This document shows positions 51,453 to 62,737 of a stretch of 64,000 bases of DNA, piece after piece (the first letter of the stretch is position 1; each line of letters opens with the position of its first letter). Source of the DNA: Alnus glutinosa (Eukaryota; Streptophyta; Magnoliopsida; Fagales; Betulaceae). The notes beneath the pieces are model-generated. The model was not told where the DNA came from. It saw nothing but the letters and a program-made list of their open reading frames with translations, and searched no databases. The position numbers and the translations under genes were made by a program. The stretch covers positions 27,607,487 to 27,671,486 of the forward strand of contig NC_084893.1 in NCBI RefSeq assembly GCF_958979055.1. Direction: 5' to 3'.

Positions 51453-51623
51453 TTTTAGGTCTATTTTTTACGCTTTAAAGGCTAGCCTAAGGTTTTTTAT
51501 TTGTTAAGAGCGATTAGATCTCGGTTAAGCAGGGTTTGTTGTTGTTGTTGTCGTTGTTCCTGTTTGCTGTTGTTGTTGGGTGTGTGTGGTGATTGATTAA
51601 TTTTCTGAGAAAGAGAGAGCAAT

Positions 51624-53745
51624 ATGTTGAGGATCAAGAGGGTTCCCACCGTTGTTTCGAATTACCAGAAGGAGGAGCCGGAAGAGGCTGCTCGCCGTGA
51701 AGGGGGCTGTGGTCGCAATTGTCTCAACAAGTGTTGCATTCAAGGTATTTGTTGTAATGCTTTCGCATGTGAAATTCATTTTTTGTTTTTCCATTGGTTT
51801 TGAGCTGATCTGTTTGTGGGTATTATGTGAAATGCGTATGTGAATTCTGGGTTTATTTTTGGGCCTTTTGTTTCGGTATGGGGCTTTGATTGTAACTCGG
51901 TTTTTGGATATTTGGGATTTGAACAGGGGCAAAGCTCCCTTTATATGCTTTTAAGCCGCTGAACAAGACTGTTTGTGACAAGGAGTTGACCGGACATGAG
52001 AGCAGTGAGCCGCCCGTAGCCTTTCTGGATTCTCTGCTTCTTGGGGAGGTAAATTTTTCCAAAGCAGCTTAGGAAAAATGAACTAAAAATTATGTTTTTA
52101 ATTTTTTAATTTTATAATTTTAAATTTATTTATTTAAAACGTAGTTGTATTAACCAAGCATGAATTGATAACCAAGTGTGAGTTAAAGTTGTTTCCATTC
52201 TTATGTTAGTGGGAGGATCGCATGCAGAGAGGTCTGTTTCGCTATGATGTCACTGCCTGTGAAACCAAGGTCTCATCTCAGTTTGCTTTATCTTTTTGTT
52301 TTCCTTCGTTGTTTACGTGCGACTTTTTTCATAAGGAGCTGAAAATTTAGTCAACAGGGAATTGGGGTTTATTCCAATTTTTGGTTATGTTCTTGGTGTA
52401 GGTGATCCCGGGTGCGAATGGTTTCATTGCCCAGCTGAATGAGGGCCGCCATCTTAAGAAGAGGCCAACTGAGTTCCGTGTTGATAAGGTCCTCCAGCCC
52501 TTTGATGGGAACAAATTCAACTTCACTAAAGTTGGGCAAGAAGAGGTACTCTTCCAGTTTGAACCAAGCGAAGATGGTGAAGTCCAGTTCTTCCCAAATG
52601 CTCCCATTGATGTTGAGAATTCTCCAAGTGTTGTTGCCATCAATGTATGTTACTTTCTTTTTGTTCAGCTTTTTGTTCTTAGTTGCCTGAGCAAGCATTT
52701 AGTAAGAAAGATAACATGATGTGTGTTACATGCAATTTAACAGGTTAGTCCAATTGAATATGGGCATGTGCTTCTGATCCCTCGCATTCTTGAGTGCCTG
52801 CCACAAAGGATTGACCGTGACAGCCTCTTGCTTGCCCTTTACATGGCGGCAGAAGCTGAGAACCCATACTTCAGGTTGGGTTACAACAGCTTGGGTGCAT
52901 TTGCCACCATCAACCACCTTCACTTCCAGGTTTCTACTGATGAAACTTGCTAACAACACTTCAATATATATTTGGATCATTATTTCTCTTATTATTAGCT
53001 ATCAGTTGGTGATGAAAAGGCAAATTAATAAATTCCGTTGGACAGGCGTACTACTTGGCTGTGCCCTTTCCTATTGAGAAGGCTCCCACCAAGAAGATGA
53101 CCACCTTGGATGGTGGGGTGAAGATCTCTAAGCTGTTGAATTATCCAGTCAGAGGTCTTGTCTTTGAAGGCGGAAATACTATTGAAGATTTATCAAACAC
53201 TGTTTCAGATGCCTGCATTTGCCTTCAAGATAACAACATACCTTACAATGTCCTCATTGCTGATTGTGGAAGGCGAATCTTCCTTTTCCCACAGGTAATT
53301 TATTTTGAAATGTATATATTTTACGTGACAGTATTCTATAAGATATATGCTAGCTGTTTTGCTAACATTGTTGATTATCATCAGTTACCCTAATTTTTTC
53401 GTCCCATCTGATGAACAGTGTTATGCTGAGAAACAAGCTCTTGGGGAAGTGAATGCTGAGCTTCTGGACACCCAAGTGAACCCAGCTGTGTGGGAGATTA
53501 GTGGGCACATGGTGCTAAAGAGGAAGAAGGACTATGAAGAGGCATCTGAGGAAAATGCTTGGAGGCTCCTTGCAGAGGTCTCCCTCTCTGAAGAGAGGTT
53601 CCAAGAAGTGAATGCTCTAATTTTTGAAGCCATTGCTTCTGTTGACAATGGGAATGGAAATGTTACTCAGAGCTCTCTTGAGGAGCTGGATGCCATCCAC
53701 CCCACCATGGTTGCTGGGACAAAAGAATGCCTAGTTCTGCATTAA
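51624..53745 (+). CDS. VTC2: GDP-L-galactose phosphorylase
   Basis: Seven coding exons, 51624-51744, 51927-52048, 52210-52269, 52402-52644, 52744-52929, 53046-53294 and 53419-53745, splice in phase to 435 residues. The enzyme converts GDP-L-galactose and phosphate to L-galactose 1-phosphate and GDP, the first committed and main control step of ascorbate synthesis (Smirnoff-Wheeler pathway), in cytosol and nucleus. The histidine-triad motif HLHFQ at residues 240-244 supplies the nucleophilic His; WEDRMQRGLFRYDVTACETK, VIPGANGFIAQLNEGRHLKK, SPIEYGHVLLIPR and NVLIADCGRRIFLFPQ are other family blocks, and the usual basic N-terminus (MLRIKRVPTVVSNYQ) and ECLVLH C-terminus are present. The leader carries the regulatory uORF at 51273-51452. 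An aataaa at 53832 may be the poly(A) signal. VTC2 versus its close paralogue VTC5 cannot be decided from sequence. Confidence 0.95.
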
Positions 53746-54892
53746 GAATTAGGCAACGATGACCAGGTCATCGGTGTTTGCTTTTTAAGTTTGTATCTCT
53801 ACCTTAATGAACAGATGCTAGCAGTTGCCTAAATAAATAAACTGGGTTTGCATTGTTGTAGCACCCTTTGTGTTTATGTTTTCTGCAAATTGGCTCTGTA
53901 CCATTCAGATTTGTTTTGTGGGTTCTGTAAGATACTATGTTATTGTTTGTTGAATTGTACTAATGAATGTTGAATTTGTATGTATTTGGAGGTGCTTACA
54001 GTTTATTTGTTACTTTCTGTGTTTCCTGTTTGCTAATTGAGTCCGAGGGGAGAAAGCTGAAATTCTCCAGGCTTATTTTTAGTCTATTCTGTTCACTTTG
54101 GGGCAGTTTGTATCTACATGCGAAATAGCATTGAGAGTGATAGTGTGATAAGAATGGATAGTGATCTAGGCTTTATTTGACGATTATGGAGATTTTGATA
54201 TTCTAGATTGTAGAATGTAATGGTGGACCATGCGTGTCTGGTTTTTTCTTCTACACTTAAACAAGAGACTGAGATGGGAAAACAACGTTATACCAGATTA
54301 ATTCCCTTGCATATTTTGTTTTTCTTTCAAGCTTCGAAGAACAAGATAAGGTAGTTTGGCTTTGTCACCAATGACACCCATGCGATAAGACTTGCACAAG
54401 ATCATCCTGCCGGAATGATCAGACACTGAGGGTTATCTTCTATGCGGACAACGTTGCACTTCTAGAATCTCTACCTCATGTGTAGCATTTTTCATGACCA
54501 ACAACTTCATAACTCTGGTGGCTTCCTTTCTGTAAATAATGTGAAATGAAGTGTTGAACTCCTACAATCCATTTTTCTTTTTTAATGTGAGATTACATTA
54601 AAACAGAAAAATAAAATACAAGAGGGGGGTGGCGCACCCTTACATTGAACTCAGTACAAACATACAGTGCACGAATAAAGCTAAAAAACTGGGAATGATA
54701 TTGAAGTGCAGCAAGAAGTGGCCGTTTTTTTTTTTCGTGTTTTTTCTTTTTTGTTGTAATCGGTTACTGTTGTACTTAAAAAAAGAAAAAGAAGAAGAAA
54801 AAGAGGAGCAGAGTAGGCACATATTTGCCGTTGGAAACCAAAAGGGGCGACGACCCGTATAGCCCACGCGTGATGCGACATCATGTGGGGCA

Positions 54893-55049
54893 GGGGGTGG
54901 AGCTAACATTTGACATTTGGGGATTAAAATTGAAAAAAATAAAAAATTAGGAGCAAAATTAAAAAATAAAAAATTTAAGGGTAAAAATTTATTTTTAAAA
55001 AAACATGGTAATTTAGAGGATCCAGGCCAAATTTAGCTCCGCCCCTAAG
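54893..55049. repeat. inverted-repeat element (ggggc-agctc ends), copy 2
   Basis: The ends gggggtggagctaacatttg and caaatttagctccgcccc are inverted repeats; the centre is aaaaataaaaaattaggagc-type AT-rich DNA. Same family as 35310-35481. Non-coding. Confidence 0.6.
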
Positions 55050-55544
55050 GTGGGATACACACGCAGAAGAGGAGAGTGGCGGAGGGTGGAACAGGGATCG
55101 GAGAAGGACCAAAGGTGGTGGAGGGGCGTATGCGTCTTTGTCGTTTAATGGGGAGAATCATATACGAGTTTATAGCTCACTAGTAATTTGTATTTCCAAG
55201 TTTATTTCATGATATATATCGGCCTTTTAAGTCTATCTCAGTCAATTTAAGACATCTTTTTTTTTTTTTTGACACTTTTGACATTGACTCAAAAAACAAA
55301 AAAAAAAACATTATAAATTATAATGACATCTATAGATTACACATCAGCGAAATTTCCCAGTGGGGGAAATGGGGAATCTTTTGACTCTTTCCGCATGGTG
55401 CCGGCATTAAGAATTATATGGCTTTTAACCACACATTTTAGACTATTAGTCTTTGAAATTTGTTTGCTCTTGCGAATATTACGACATTTTAATTCAGTTA
55501 AATGTGTGGGGTGCTTATTCTGTTAAACCAATTGTTAAGAGCTC

Positions 55545-55791
55545 GTTTTCGATTGGGTGTGTATTTTTTTTTTTTTAAATTGTTATTATATTATATTTAA
55601 AATTGTGAATACAGAGAACATTTACTTTTTAAAATTATGTTTGAATGGTTTAAAGAACTTGAGAAAAAATTAGAAAAAATTTAGATAAAACTTAAGTATA
55701 ATTTTAATTAAAAAAAAACCCAAACATGTTTTTAAATAATAATAAAATATAATCGAAAAACAATTGTTACCCAATCATGCCTTTAGGGTTT
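55545..55791. repeat. dispersed AT-rich repeat, copy 2
   Basis: Reverse-oriented relative of 18969-19199: it begins tttcgattgggtgtgtattt, has tatgtttgaatggtttaaag and cttgagaaaaaattag in the middle, and ends ttacccaatcatgccttta. Confidence 0.5.
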
Positions 55792-55930
55792 ACTCATTGA
55801 TCTAAAAACTCTAAAATTATTGAATATTAATTTAATTAAATCTCAACCCTTAAAATAGTAACACAATAGATTTGAACTAAAAACCAAAGAAAGGACAGTG
55901 ATTTTAAACCCACAGTAGAAGACACACTAG

Positions 55931-56091
55931 TGAGTAATTCTAGAAGTTTGTCTTGTGTCCCTCCAATAATGAGTGTCTTTTAAAATTACAATTTGATCAA
56001 AATTCAATAGTGATCAATCACAAATCTAATGATGATTTTAAAAGTCACATTATTATTAGAGGGACATAAGAGGGACTTCTGGCACTACTCA
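55931..56091. repeat. MITE, family copy E
   Basis: Ends gagtaattctagaagt and acttctggcactactc are inverted. Arms ccctccaataatgagtgtct and aaagtcacattattattaga are followed inward by the family core aaattacaatttgatcaaaa. Same family as 12479, 28553, 29231 and 49590. Confidence 0.65.
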
Positions 56092-57485
56092 ACATTAGTT
56101 GAAATTAATTGGACGATAATCACATTATGATTTTGTGTTTGAATTGTTTGTTAATGTTTTTGTTTTGAAAATAACGTTGAAAATTGGAAAAAGGCTGGGA
56201 AATGAAACATTAAAAAAAAGAGAGGAAAAAGACATTTTAATTGACCAACATGCTCCAACTTTTCTTTTCTATCTTTCTTTCTTTAACTTTTTTTATTTTT
56301 ATTTTTTTTTTCCATTTAATATATGGGGATCAAGAATTTTTACAATTCCTAATGTTCTACCATGTAGAATTTCTCAATCTTAACTATTATTTTTAATTTA
56401 AATAGTTAATATTTGGCCACTTTACCGTTTATTATTTTTAAAATACCTTAAAATGTGATAAACACTTATATAATAAAATATAAGTATGCAAAAAGTAATG
56501 TATTTTAATATAATAAAATCTCAACAATTTAATTTAAAAACATAGAATTCTAAATTACATGACACCTTTTTTCCTGGCCCCCCACAATTTTCTGTAACGT
56601 TTGGCTGGGCCAACAACATATGGATTACCAAAACCCAAAACCATCAGGAGCCCAATGCTCATCATCACTACACGCCGTTGTCTCCGTCCAGCAAAGTGAA
56701 CGTTCTCCCCTTCCTTCGCCTTTCGCTTCGACCACTGACTCACTGTAAGTGTCTCTTCCACTCTCCACGCCCTTAGCTTCCGATTCCTCTATTTCCATGT
56801 CTTCCATTCTTTCTATTTCACAATAAAACACAAATATGTATGTCTGTATGAATATCTCTATGTATTTTACCACAATAGTCGCGAATATTTACATGGGGTT
56901 GTTGGATTTCCAATTTCCTGTACACTTTATGTTCTGTTTGGTTCTGAAATGTACGAGGGATAATTTTTTTTCTTTTCTTTTTTTCCCTTCCTTTCCCTGA
57001 TGTTTTCGGAGAAGAAGCAAAGAATGAAAGGTTAAGTGGGAAAATTACTAGGAATTTAGGTTCAGAACCTGAAAAGGGTACTAATAGTATTTTTTTAGTC
57101 GGAACTTTTGTTGTGGGATAAACTGTGGTTTCAGTATGAGCCGAAAGCGCTTCCAAAATCTGTGGCAAATTACCCGAAATGAAATAGCTAACAAGTGTTC
57201 GATAAAATGCCGAGCTGTGCAGTCTACCTTTATTTGACTGTCCTCTCTGATGCCCTCGAGCATATTTCCCAAATTTATAGAATCATTTTTTCAGATATGG
57301 GTTGAGTCAAGGGAAATTAGGTCAAGACCCTCACGTGCTTTTAGCCATTTTGATTTTAGGACTTGAGTTTTCAATTTGATAGTTTCGAGACCTAAGTTTG
57401 GGCTTAGTTTAAATTTGAGACCTCCATCAGCCTTTTCGTCAAATAGATAGTAGAAATGCCTGGGAAAATACAATTTTGCTTTTCC

Positions 57486-57703
57486 TCACGTGTTGTAGTA
57501 GGGCTCTCGTGTTGTAGTAGGGTGTGCTTTTTGAGGGTTCGGGTTTAAGGGCTGTTGGTTTTGTGGGTTTGTTGGGTTTCTTTCTTTTTTTGGGCTGTTT
57601 CTTTTTTGCTTTCTAGTTATGTGCTTTTCCTTGTATACTTCTAGTGTACTTAGGGGCGCCTAACGCATTTAATAAGACAAGTTTATTACTTATAAAAAAA
57701 AAG
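57486..57703 (+). mobile_element. 5'-truncated LINE 3' end
   Basis: The phrase ttccttgtatacttctagtg + tacttaggggcgcctaacgc + atttaataag...ttattacttat followed by A's (57692-57702) is the typical 3' end of plant L1-type LINEs. A likely target duplication flanks it: tacaattttgcttttcc (57469-57485) and tacaattatgccttcc (57706-57721). No coding remains. Confidence 0.65.
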
Positions 57704-57914
57704 AGTACAATTATGCCTTCCACATAAAAAAATTTTAAAAGGGCAAAAGAGGAAGAAAAGAAATATGGTTGGGCTGGATGGATGGTGGCCAGGGGTGGCA
57801 TGACCAAGCCATGGCTAGGTCGTCTCCCAGCCACCCTGGTTTAGGAGTGGTTGCAAGCCACTTCCTAATAGGGGGGTTGACTCCAGCCCGTCTGATCAGG
57901 GTGACTACTGAGTA

Positions 57915-59976
57915 GGTCATGGGCAGATTTGACAAAGAAAATTTCGGAGGGAGAAGGGGTCTATATTCATTTGTCAGGGGAGGGGGTATGGGGGTATTAG
58001 CTAAATATATTTTATTGATGTGTTGGACAGAAGAAGGGTCAAAGATATCAGAGAGGATATTGGACTTCCAAGTTCTGTCATTCTGGTTAATGAGAACAGA
58101 AATCATTAGGCAGGGAAGGGAAGATAGGGAAGGGTTTGGGCTAGGTAAAAGATGGCAAAGTGGGAATCCAAGGAGAAGACTAAATATTCAGGTTATGCCC
58201 ATTTGAGATAGCCCAACAAGCTCCTTTCTCAACAATTGGCGATTTGTAAGCATCCCTTTCCAAAGCCAAGAGTAGTTAGGGATGATGGGAACTTCCAGAA
58301 AATTGCCTGATCTGAAGTACTTGGTACTTAAAGCTTTAACCCAAAGAAGATGATCTTGATTGAGGATTTTCCAACCAAGCTTAGATTGGAGAGAAATTTT
58401 GGTATTCCATGGTACAGATGCCTAAATCTCCAACAGATTTTGGGGAGCAAATTTTGTTCCAGGCTAGAAGGGTTAGATTGTGCCTCTTGGAAGGGTTGAA
58501 GCCCCACCAGAATTTCCTGATGGAGGCATCAATACCACGACAAAGGGATTTAGGTAAGACGATAATGTACATGGAAAAGCTGGGGATGGAATAGTCAACA
58601 GACTTAATGAGGGTGGTTTTAGCTGCTTGGGAAAGGAGTTTTGCTTTCCAGCTAGTAATTTTTTGGAGAATTTTAGATATGAAGTCCTCAAAGGCTACTT
58701 TTTTGTTTTTCTGGATGAAAAGGGGAAGGCCTATGTATTTTGCATTTGGAGAGATCTGCCTGAGGTTAAGGATAGCCTGGATAGAAGAGATGGATTCAGG
58801 TTTGGTGTTTTTGCTAAATGAGATAGTAGATTTGAAAGGGTTGTTAGATTGACTAGACCAAGAGGAATATAAGTTGAGGCAGTTTAAGAGAGTAGAGGCT
58901 TCTGATGAGTTAGCTGTAGCAAAGAGCATGATATCAGAGGAGATGGGAAATGGTATTGCCCTTATTTGTCTGCTGATTTTAATACCATGGATAGTGCCAA
59001 GGATTCTTGTTCAAGAATGAGCCTAGAGAGGACTTCGGGGTCCAGGATAAAGAGAAAAGGGGAAAGAGGGTCCCCTTGCATAAGACCCTGGCGGGGGCAA
59101 AACTTACCAAAGGGGGAACCATCCAACAGAATTGAATAGGGGACTGTAAAGAGGCATTGGTGGATCCAATTGATCCAGGTTTGGTGGAAAGCAAGCAGAG
59201 AAAAAATCTTAAGAATAAATGACCATTCCATCTGATTGAAGGCTTTGGTCACATCAAGTTTAAGACCCATCAACCCACCATTACCTTTCTTTTGTTTCAT
59301 GATATGAAAAATTTCATGGGCAAGAATAGAGTTGTCATGAATGGATCCTTGAAGGAAACAGATTGGTTTAAGGAGATGATTTTATAGAGGAGGGGTCTGT
59401 TAGCAAGAATCTTGGAAATCAGTTAATAGTTGAAATTAGTGAGACTAATAGGCCTAAACTGATAGACTCTGTAAGGGTTATCTATTTTGGGAATGAGGGG
59501 TATGTGGGTATGATTAACTTCTCTCAGCATATGACCCCTTCTAAAAAAAGATTGGATGAAAGAAATAACACTGGATTTAACAATCGGCCAGTACTTTTCA
59601 TAGAACAACCCAGTCAAGTCATCTGGCCTAGGGGCGTTCTATGAAGGATATAGAGTTATGCCTACGTCGAATGACCATTGAGGCATGGAAATGGAATTTC
59701 CCTCTACGAAGTTGCTCCTGGAGTGCTCCTTGAAGACTTGCCTCTCTGTCTAGGTTCTCAGGGGAAAGGGGGGTTCTGCTTGGCTGCATCAATCTCTGCC
59801 AAGATGGGCTTATTGTTACATTGTAGATGGCTCGGCAGCTGTCTTGGGTGGAGAAGAGGAGGATTACCATTCCAGCTTAATGCTTCTGTTTGAGAAATAA
59901 GTTGATCTATTTCAGACTGGTTGATGTCCATGGGCAACGGGGAAGGAGGGGAAGAGGATGTAAGTAAGGTTGACAA
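57915..59976 (-). mobile_element. degenerate LINE with reverse transcriptase remains
   Basis: Read on the minus strand, the order is: MDINQSEIDQLISQTEALSW (ORF1/gag-like start), LDREASLQGALQEQLRR, DLTGLFYEKYWPIVKSSVIS with REVNHTHIPLIPKIDNPYRV and FRPISLTNFNY (RT domain start), MGLKLDVTKAFNQMEWSFIL, RQGLMQGDPLSPFLFIL, then PFPISSDIMLFATANSSEAS, a connector ending RKFWWGF.P..., and the post-RT segment LINQNDRTWKSNILSDIF. This is an L1-type ORF2. It is dead: several frame changes, loss of the endonuclease between the gag-like and RT parts, and the catalytic FADD box reads ISSD, so the first aspartate of the pair is lost. The 3' end is cut at about 57915. Confidence 0.88.
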
Positions 59977-60383
59977 AGGAGGAGAAGGGAAGTGGGTGAA
60001 TACAGCATAGAGGTAAGGGAAATCCTAGAGAGACTCTACGACAACAGAGGGGAGAGAGCACTCGTGAGAGAGGAAATTTTTTTCGTAATTGTATTAGCTT
60101 ACACAATTGTAAAGTTGTATTACTGGTATATGAACAAGATTTTGGAAAAGATTGAAGCTAAGCACCTTTACTTAGTAAAAAATTATAATGGTTTCTTTTA
60201 TTACATTGTGTAAATCAAACCATTTACAACTGTAAAAGCAATTTTTATTATATATATTTTTGTTGTTGATGAGGAGGAGGAGAGCTGTTCTTTTTGAATT
60301 GCAAATTCTCTTAGAAAGTGGTTTAAATGTGACATTCCAATAGTATAAAGCTTGCGTCGCTTTCAATTGCAGATTAGCAGGAA

Positions 60384-60584
60384 ATGAGGAAAGGATTGCA
60401 CCCTCAGTTGCAATGGATATCCTATGTGACTCAGAGTGGCAGATTGATGCACGTTTCGATGACCAAAATACACCATGTTGGTAAAGTGTACCACTTTAGG
60501 GCTAAACGCCAAATGGCTGAGAGTTTAGGGCAGATTGCCAAGTTTAAGCGTCGTTTTGAAGGTGGGAATGATGAAGACAATTAA
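60384..60584 (+). CDS. Ribosomal protein bL31-like (probably mitochondrial)
   Basis: A single coding exon of 66 residues: MRKGLHPQLQWISYVTQSGR, LMHVSMTKIHHVGKVYHFRA, then KRQMAESLGQIAKFKRRFEG and an acidic tail. The MRKGLHP start and FKRRF ending follow the bL31 family pattern (M-K-K-G-I-H-P ... F-N-K-R-F), but the zinc-binding cysteines of bacterial long-form L31 are absent, so it is a C-minus form. It would be part of the large subunit of an organellar ribosome; mitochondrion is more likely than plastid because there is no long transit peptide, but this is inferred. The ATG is chosen because it lies 11 bases after a good acceptor and starts the conserved block. Confidence 0.75.
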   Translation: MRKGLHPQLQWISYVTQSGRLMHVSMTKIHHVGKVYHFRAKRQMAESLGQIAKFKRRFEGGNDEDN

Positions 60585-62140
60585 TAATGACTTTTACTAG
60601 AACGCAGCAGTAATGTTCTAGTTAGAGTTATTGGGAATTGGTCTTTGATCTGATGGGTGCTCTACAGAACATACGTTTTGATGTTTTATGGGTTGTTGAA
60701 TTTTGACAAATATTTCCATTTGGAACCTGTTATTAAGTGCTCTATTGTGGGGTTTATCAAATTCAGGAGTTTGAGCTCTTGCCTTTTTCTTAAAGTAATT
60801 CTTTGTTTCTAACAGATTTGTGTCCTACCTTTCTTATCAAGTTCAGGAATTTGAGCTCTGGCATGTGAACTTTTTAAATCTTTGATTTCTCAACTCTTGG
60901 AACAAGTTCGTGCTGTTTTATCATATGCATTTGAATGGAGTTATGTACCGGTATAGATAATAATCCTCTATTTCTTGTAGGATTTGATTGAATGACTTGG
61001 TTTCAGTTACTCCTTTGGTGAACCTTCCACCGTTGTGGCTATGAGCCTGAGAGCTTATAAGTTTCTTTAGGTTGTTAACTGCTGCTTTCCTGCACTCCAT
61101 CCCCTCCCAAGATTCTGGTCAATTAATTCTGTTGTGATTCTTTTATAACAAAATGATGAAAAATTCTTGGACCATTTGATTTCAGCACTCATTTTATGGG
61201 TTGCTTTGCAATGCAAGTCAAGAGGATGTCCTTGTCCAGTATTGTTTGCATCTTTGCTGATGGTTGCTTACTTGAGCCATCTCTTACTATACCTCTTACA
61301 TTACATGATATAGGGGTGGCAATTCGTGTTTGCGTGTCAGGTTCAGGTCGTGTTAAGTATGAGTATAAGATTATATATGTCAATTTTAACCCGACCTATT
61401 TAATTAAACGGATTAGACCTTTCAACTTCAACCTATTAATTTTGTATCGGGTTCATATTGGGTTTGCAAGTAGTGTAAAAGAATTGTCAGTCATAAATGT
61501 TGTGTGTCGTGTTCGGATTGTGTCGAGATATTAGTATAAGATTATATTAGGTTAACCTTAATTCGATTCATTTCATTAAACGAGTTAGACTTCTCAACCT
61601 TAGTCCATTAATTTTGCATTGGGTTTGTGGCCGTGTAAAAAATTGTCAGCCTTAAATAATCTATTGGATTAAGACAATTTAAAGCTTTGATCATTTCCAC
61701 TAGTTCCTAGAGCTCAATAGATGATTTTGACTATTCCATTTGTACTCGAGTCCATTTCCTCTGCTTGAATTTGTGGTATTGTTCCATCTTATTGATCATG
61801 ATAATTTAAAGAATGGGATATAGAGGTCCATGAAGGATGATGGAGGTGAGATCTACCAAGAGGACCTAGATCACCCACTCTTCTATCTTGGGAAGATAGA
61901 ATAACGTTGGAAAATAGTGTGGTCACACCGTTTACATTTTGCTTTAACCATGGACCTAAAAGCAATAAAGTTCTCCATGCACAAATTAAAGCAAAGAAAA
62001 CCCCTCCTATCACGTAATTAGCTGCTATACCACACCAGCTCCACCACCCACAACATGAATCCTCAATACTAAAGTGAGAAAAACATGAACGTTCTCAAGC
62101 CTCCCCGGATAATATGAAAAGAGAAAACAATTCCTCCTCA
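60585..62140. other. L31 3' flank and intergenic repeats
   Basis: The 3' UTR of the L31 gene is followed by AT-rich DNA and a hAT-like remnant at 61311-61655. No further gene is supported. Confidence 0.4.
61311..61655. repeat. hAT-like remnant with duplicated unit
   Basis: The left end taggggtggcaattcgtgtt is typical of plant hAT non-autonomous elements. A unit of about 120 bases occurs twice (about 61380-61495 and 61553-61655), sharing phrases such as attaaacggattagacctttcaac/attaaacgagttagacttctcaac and gtaaaa.aattgtcag. The right inverted end is not recognisable. Confidence 0.5.
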
Positions 62141-62142
62141 CC

Positions 62143-62149
62143 TATATAT
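62143..62149 (+). promoter_or_regulatory. TATA box of the STIG1-like gene
   Basis: tatatat, 43 bases before the chosen ATG at 62192. It lies downstream of the in-frame ATG at 62114, which is therefore unlikely to be in the mRNA. Confidence 0.5.
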
Positions 62150-62191
62150 CGCAATAAGCCCTTCCCGCCTCTACTTGTGCATCTAGTTACA

Positions 62192-62737
62192 ATGATGCAG
62201 CTTGTTGATGTTCTAATTGCTATTTCGCTTCTACTTTCACTACCATCACCTGTGATAGTGGAAGGAAGTTCAATATCTGAAGAGGTGCAACAAAATCTCA
62301 CCGCTGGCTCGTCATCATCGCCATGGCTCAAGAAAATTATGAACCATCATTCCAGAGACGACCCGCGAGCCCCCGGGTGCTGGAACAAGCCTTGGCTATG
62401 CGATCCGGGAGTGTTTCCGCCTAGAAGGCGGTGTTGTCGAAACAGTTGTATAGATGTAAGCTCAGACGTTAACAACTGTGGCTCATGTGGGTGGAGATGT
62501 CCATTTAATAGGCAATGTTGTAGTGGTCGATGCAGTAATACGAATCTGAGCCCATTCAACTGCGGCAGATGTGGAAACAGATGCCCCTTTGGCGTCTTTT
62601 GTTTCTATGGGATGTGCGGCTATGCTAAGCCGTTTCCACCTCGCCCTCCTTTCCCGTTTCCTCCTCGACCACCTCGGCCACAACCACCACACCCGCCTCA
62701 TCCGCCAAGAGGCTGGCAGGCACCTGCAATGCAATGA
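62192..62737 (+). CDS. STIG1-like secreted cysteine-rich protein
   Basis: Single-exon gene of 181 residues. Residues 1-24 (MMQLVDVLIAISLLLSLPSP) are a signal peptide, followed by a short Ser-rich spacer. The cysteine-rich part (about 62-142) has the STIG1 pattern: RRRCCRNSCIDVSSDVNNCG, SCGWRCPFNRQCCSGRCSNT, PFNCGRCGNRCPFGVFCFYG, then MCGYA. A Pro/Arg/His tail (FPPRPPFPFPPRPPRPQPPH...) occupies the last 35 residues. STIG1 proteins are secreted; in tobacco, tomato and petunia they act at the stigma surface in exudate secretion and pollen-tube signalling, and other members act elsewhere. The tissue cannot be read from sequence. The tail may bind cell-wall pectin or be a wall-associated extension; this is inference. 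The start is set by the TATA box at 62143. Confidence 0.9.
   Translation: MMQLVDVLIAISLLLSLPSPVIVEGSSISEEVQQNLTAGSSSSPWLKKIMNHHSRDDPRAPGCWNKPWLCDPGVFPPRRRCCRNSCIDVSSDVNNCGSCGWRCPFNRQCCSGRCSNTNLSPFNCGRCGNRCPFGVFCFYGMCGYAKPFPPRPPFPFPPRPPRPQPPHPPHPPRGWQAPAMQ

Larger units (their letters stand above)
53838..56680. other. intergenic region, no gene
   Basis: No gene is supported. It contains inverted-repeat elements at 54893, 55545 and 55931 and AT-rich DNA. Frames at 54629-54909 and 56135-56383 are made of low-complexity sequence. Confidence 0.35.
56745..60372 (+). other. leader intron of the L31 gene, enlarged by LINEs
   Basis: A non-coding 5' exon (about 56650-56744) ends at cact/gtaagt, and the tttcaattgcag acceptor at 60372 lies 11 bases before the bL31 ATG. 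The intervening 3.6 kb would be a leader intron. It contains a 5'-truncated LINE in sense orientation (57486-57703) and a degenerate LINE in antisense (57915-59976). The exon-intron assignment is inferred from splice consensus and position, not from transcripts. Confidence 0.55.

Noticed and set aside
62114-62191. Upstream in-frame ATG extending the STIG1-like protein by 26 residues
   Set aside because: A TATA box at 62143 lies downstream of it, and the later start gives a proper signal peptide.
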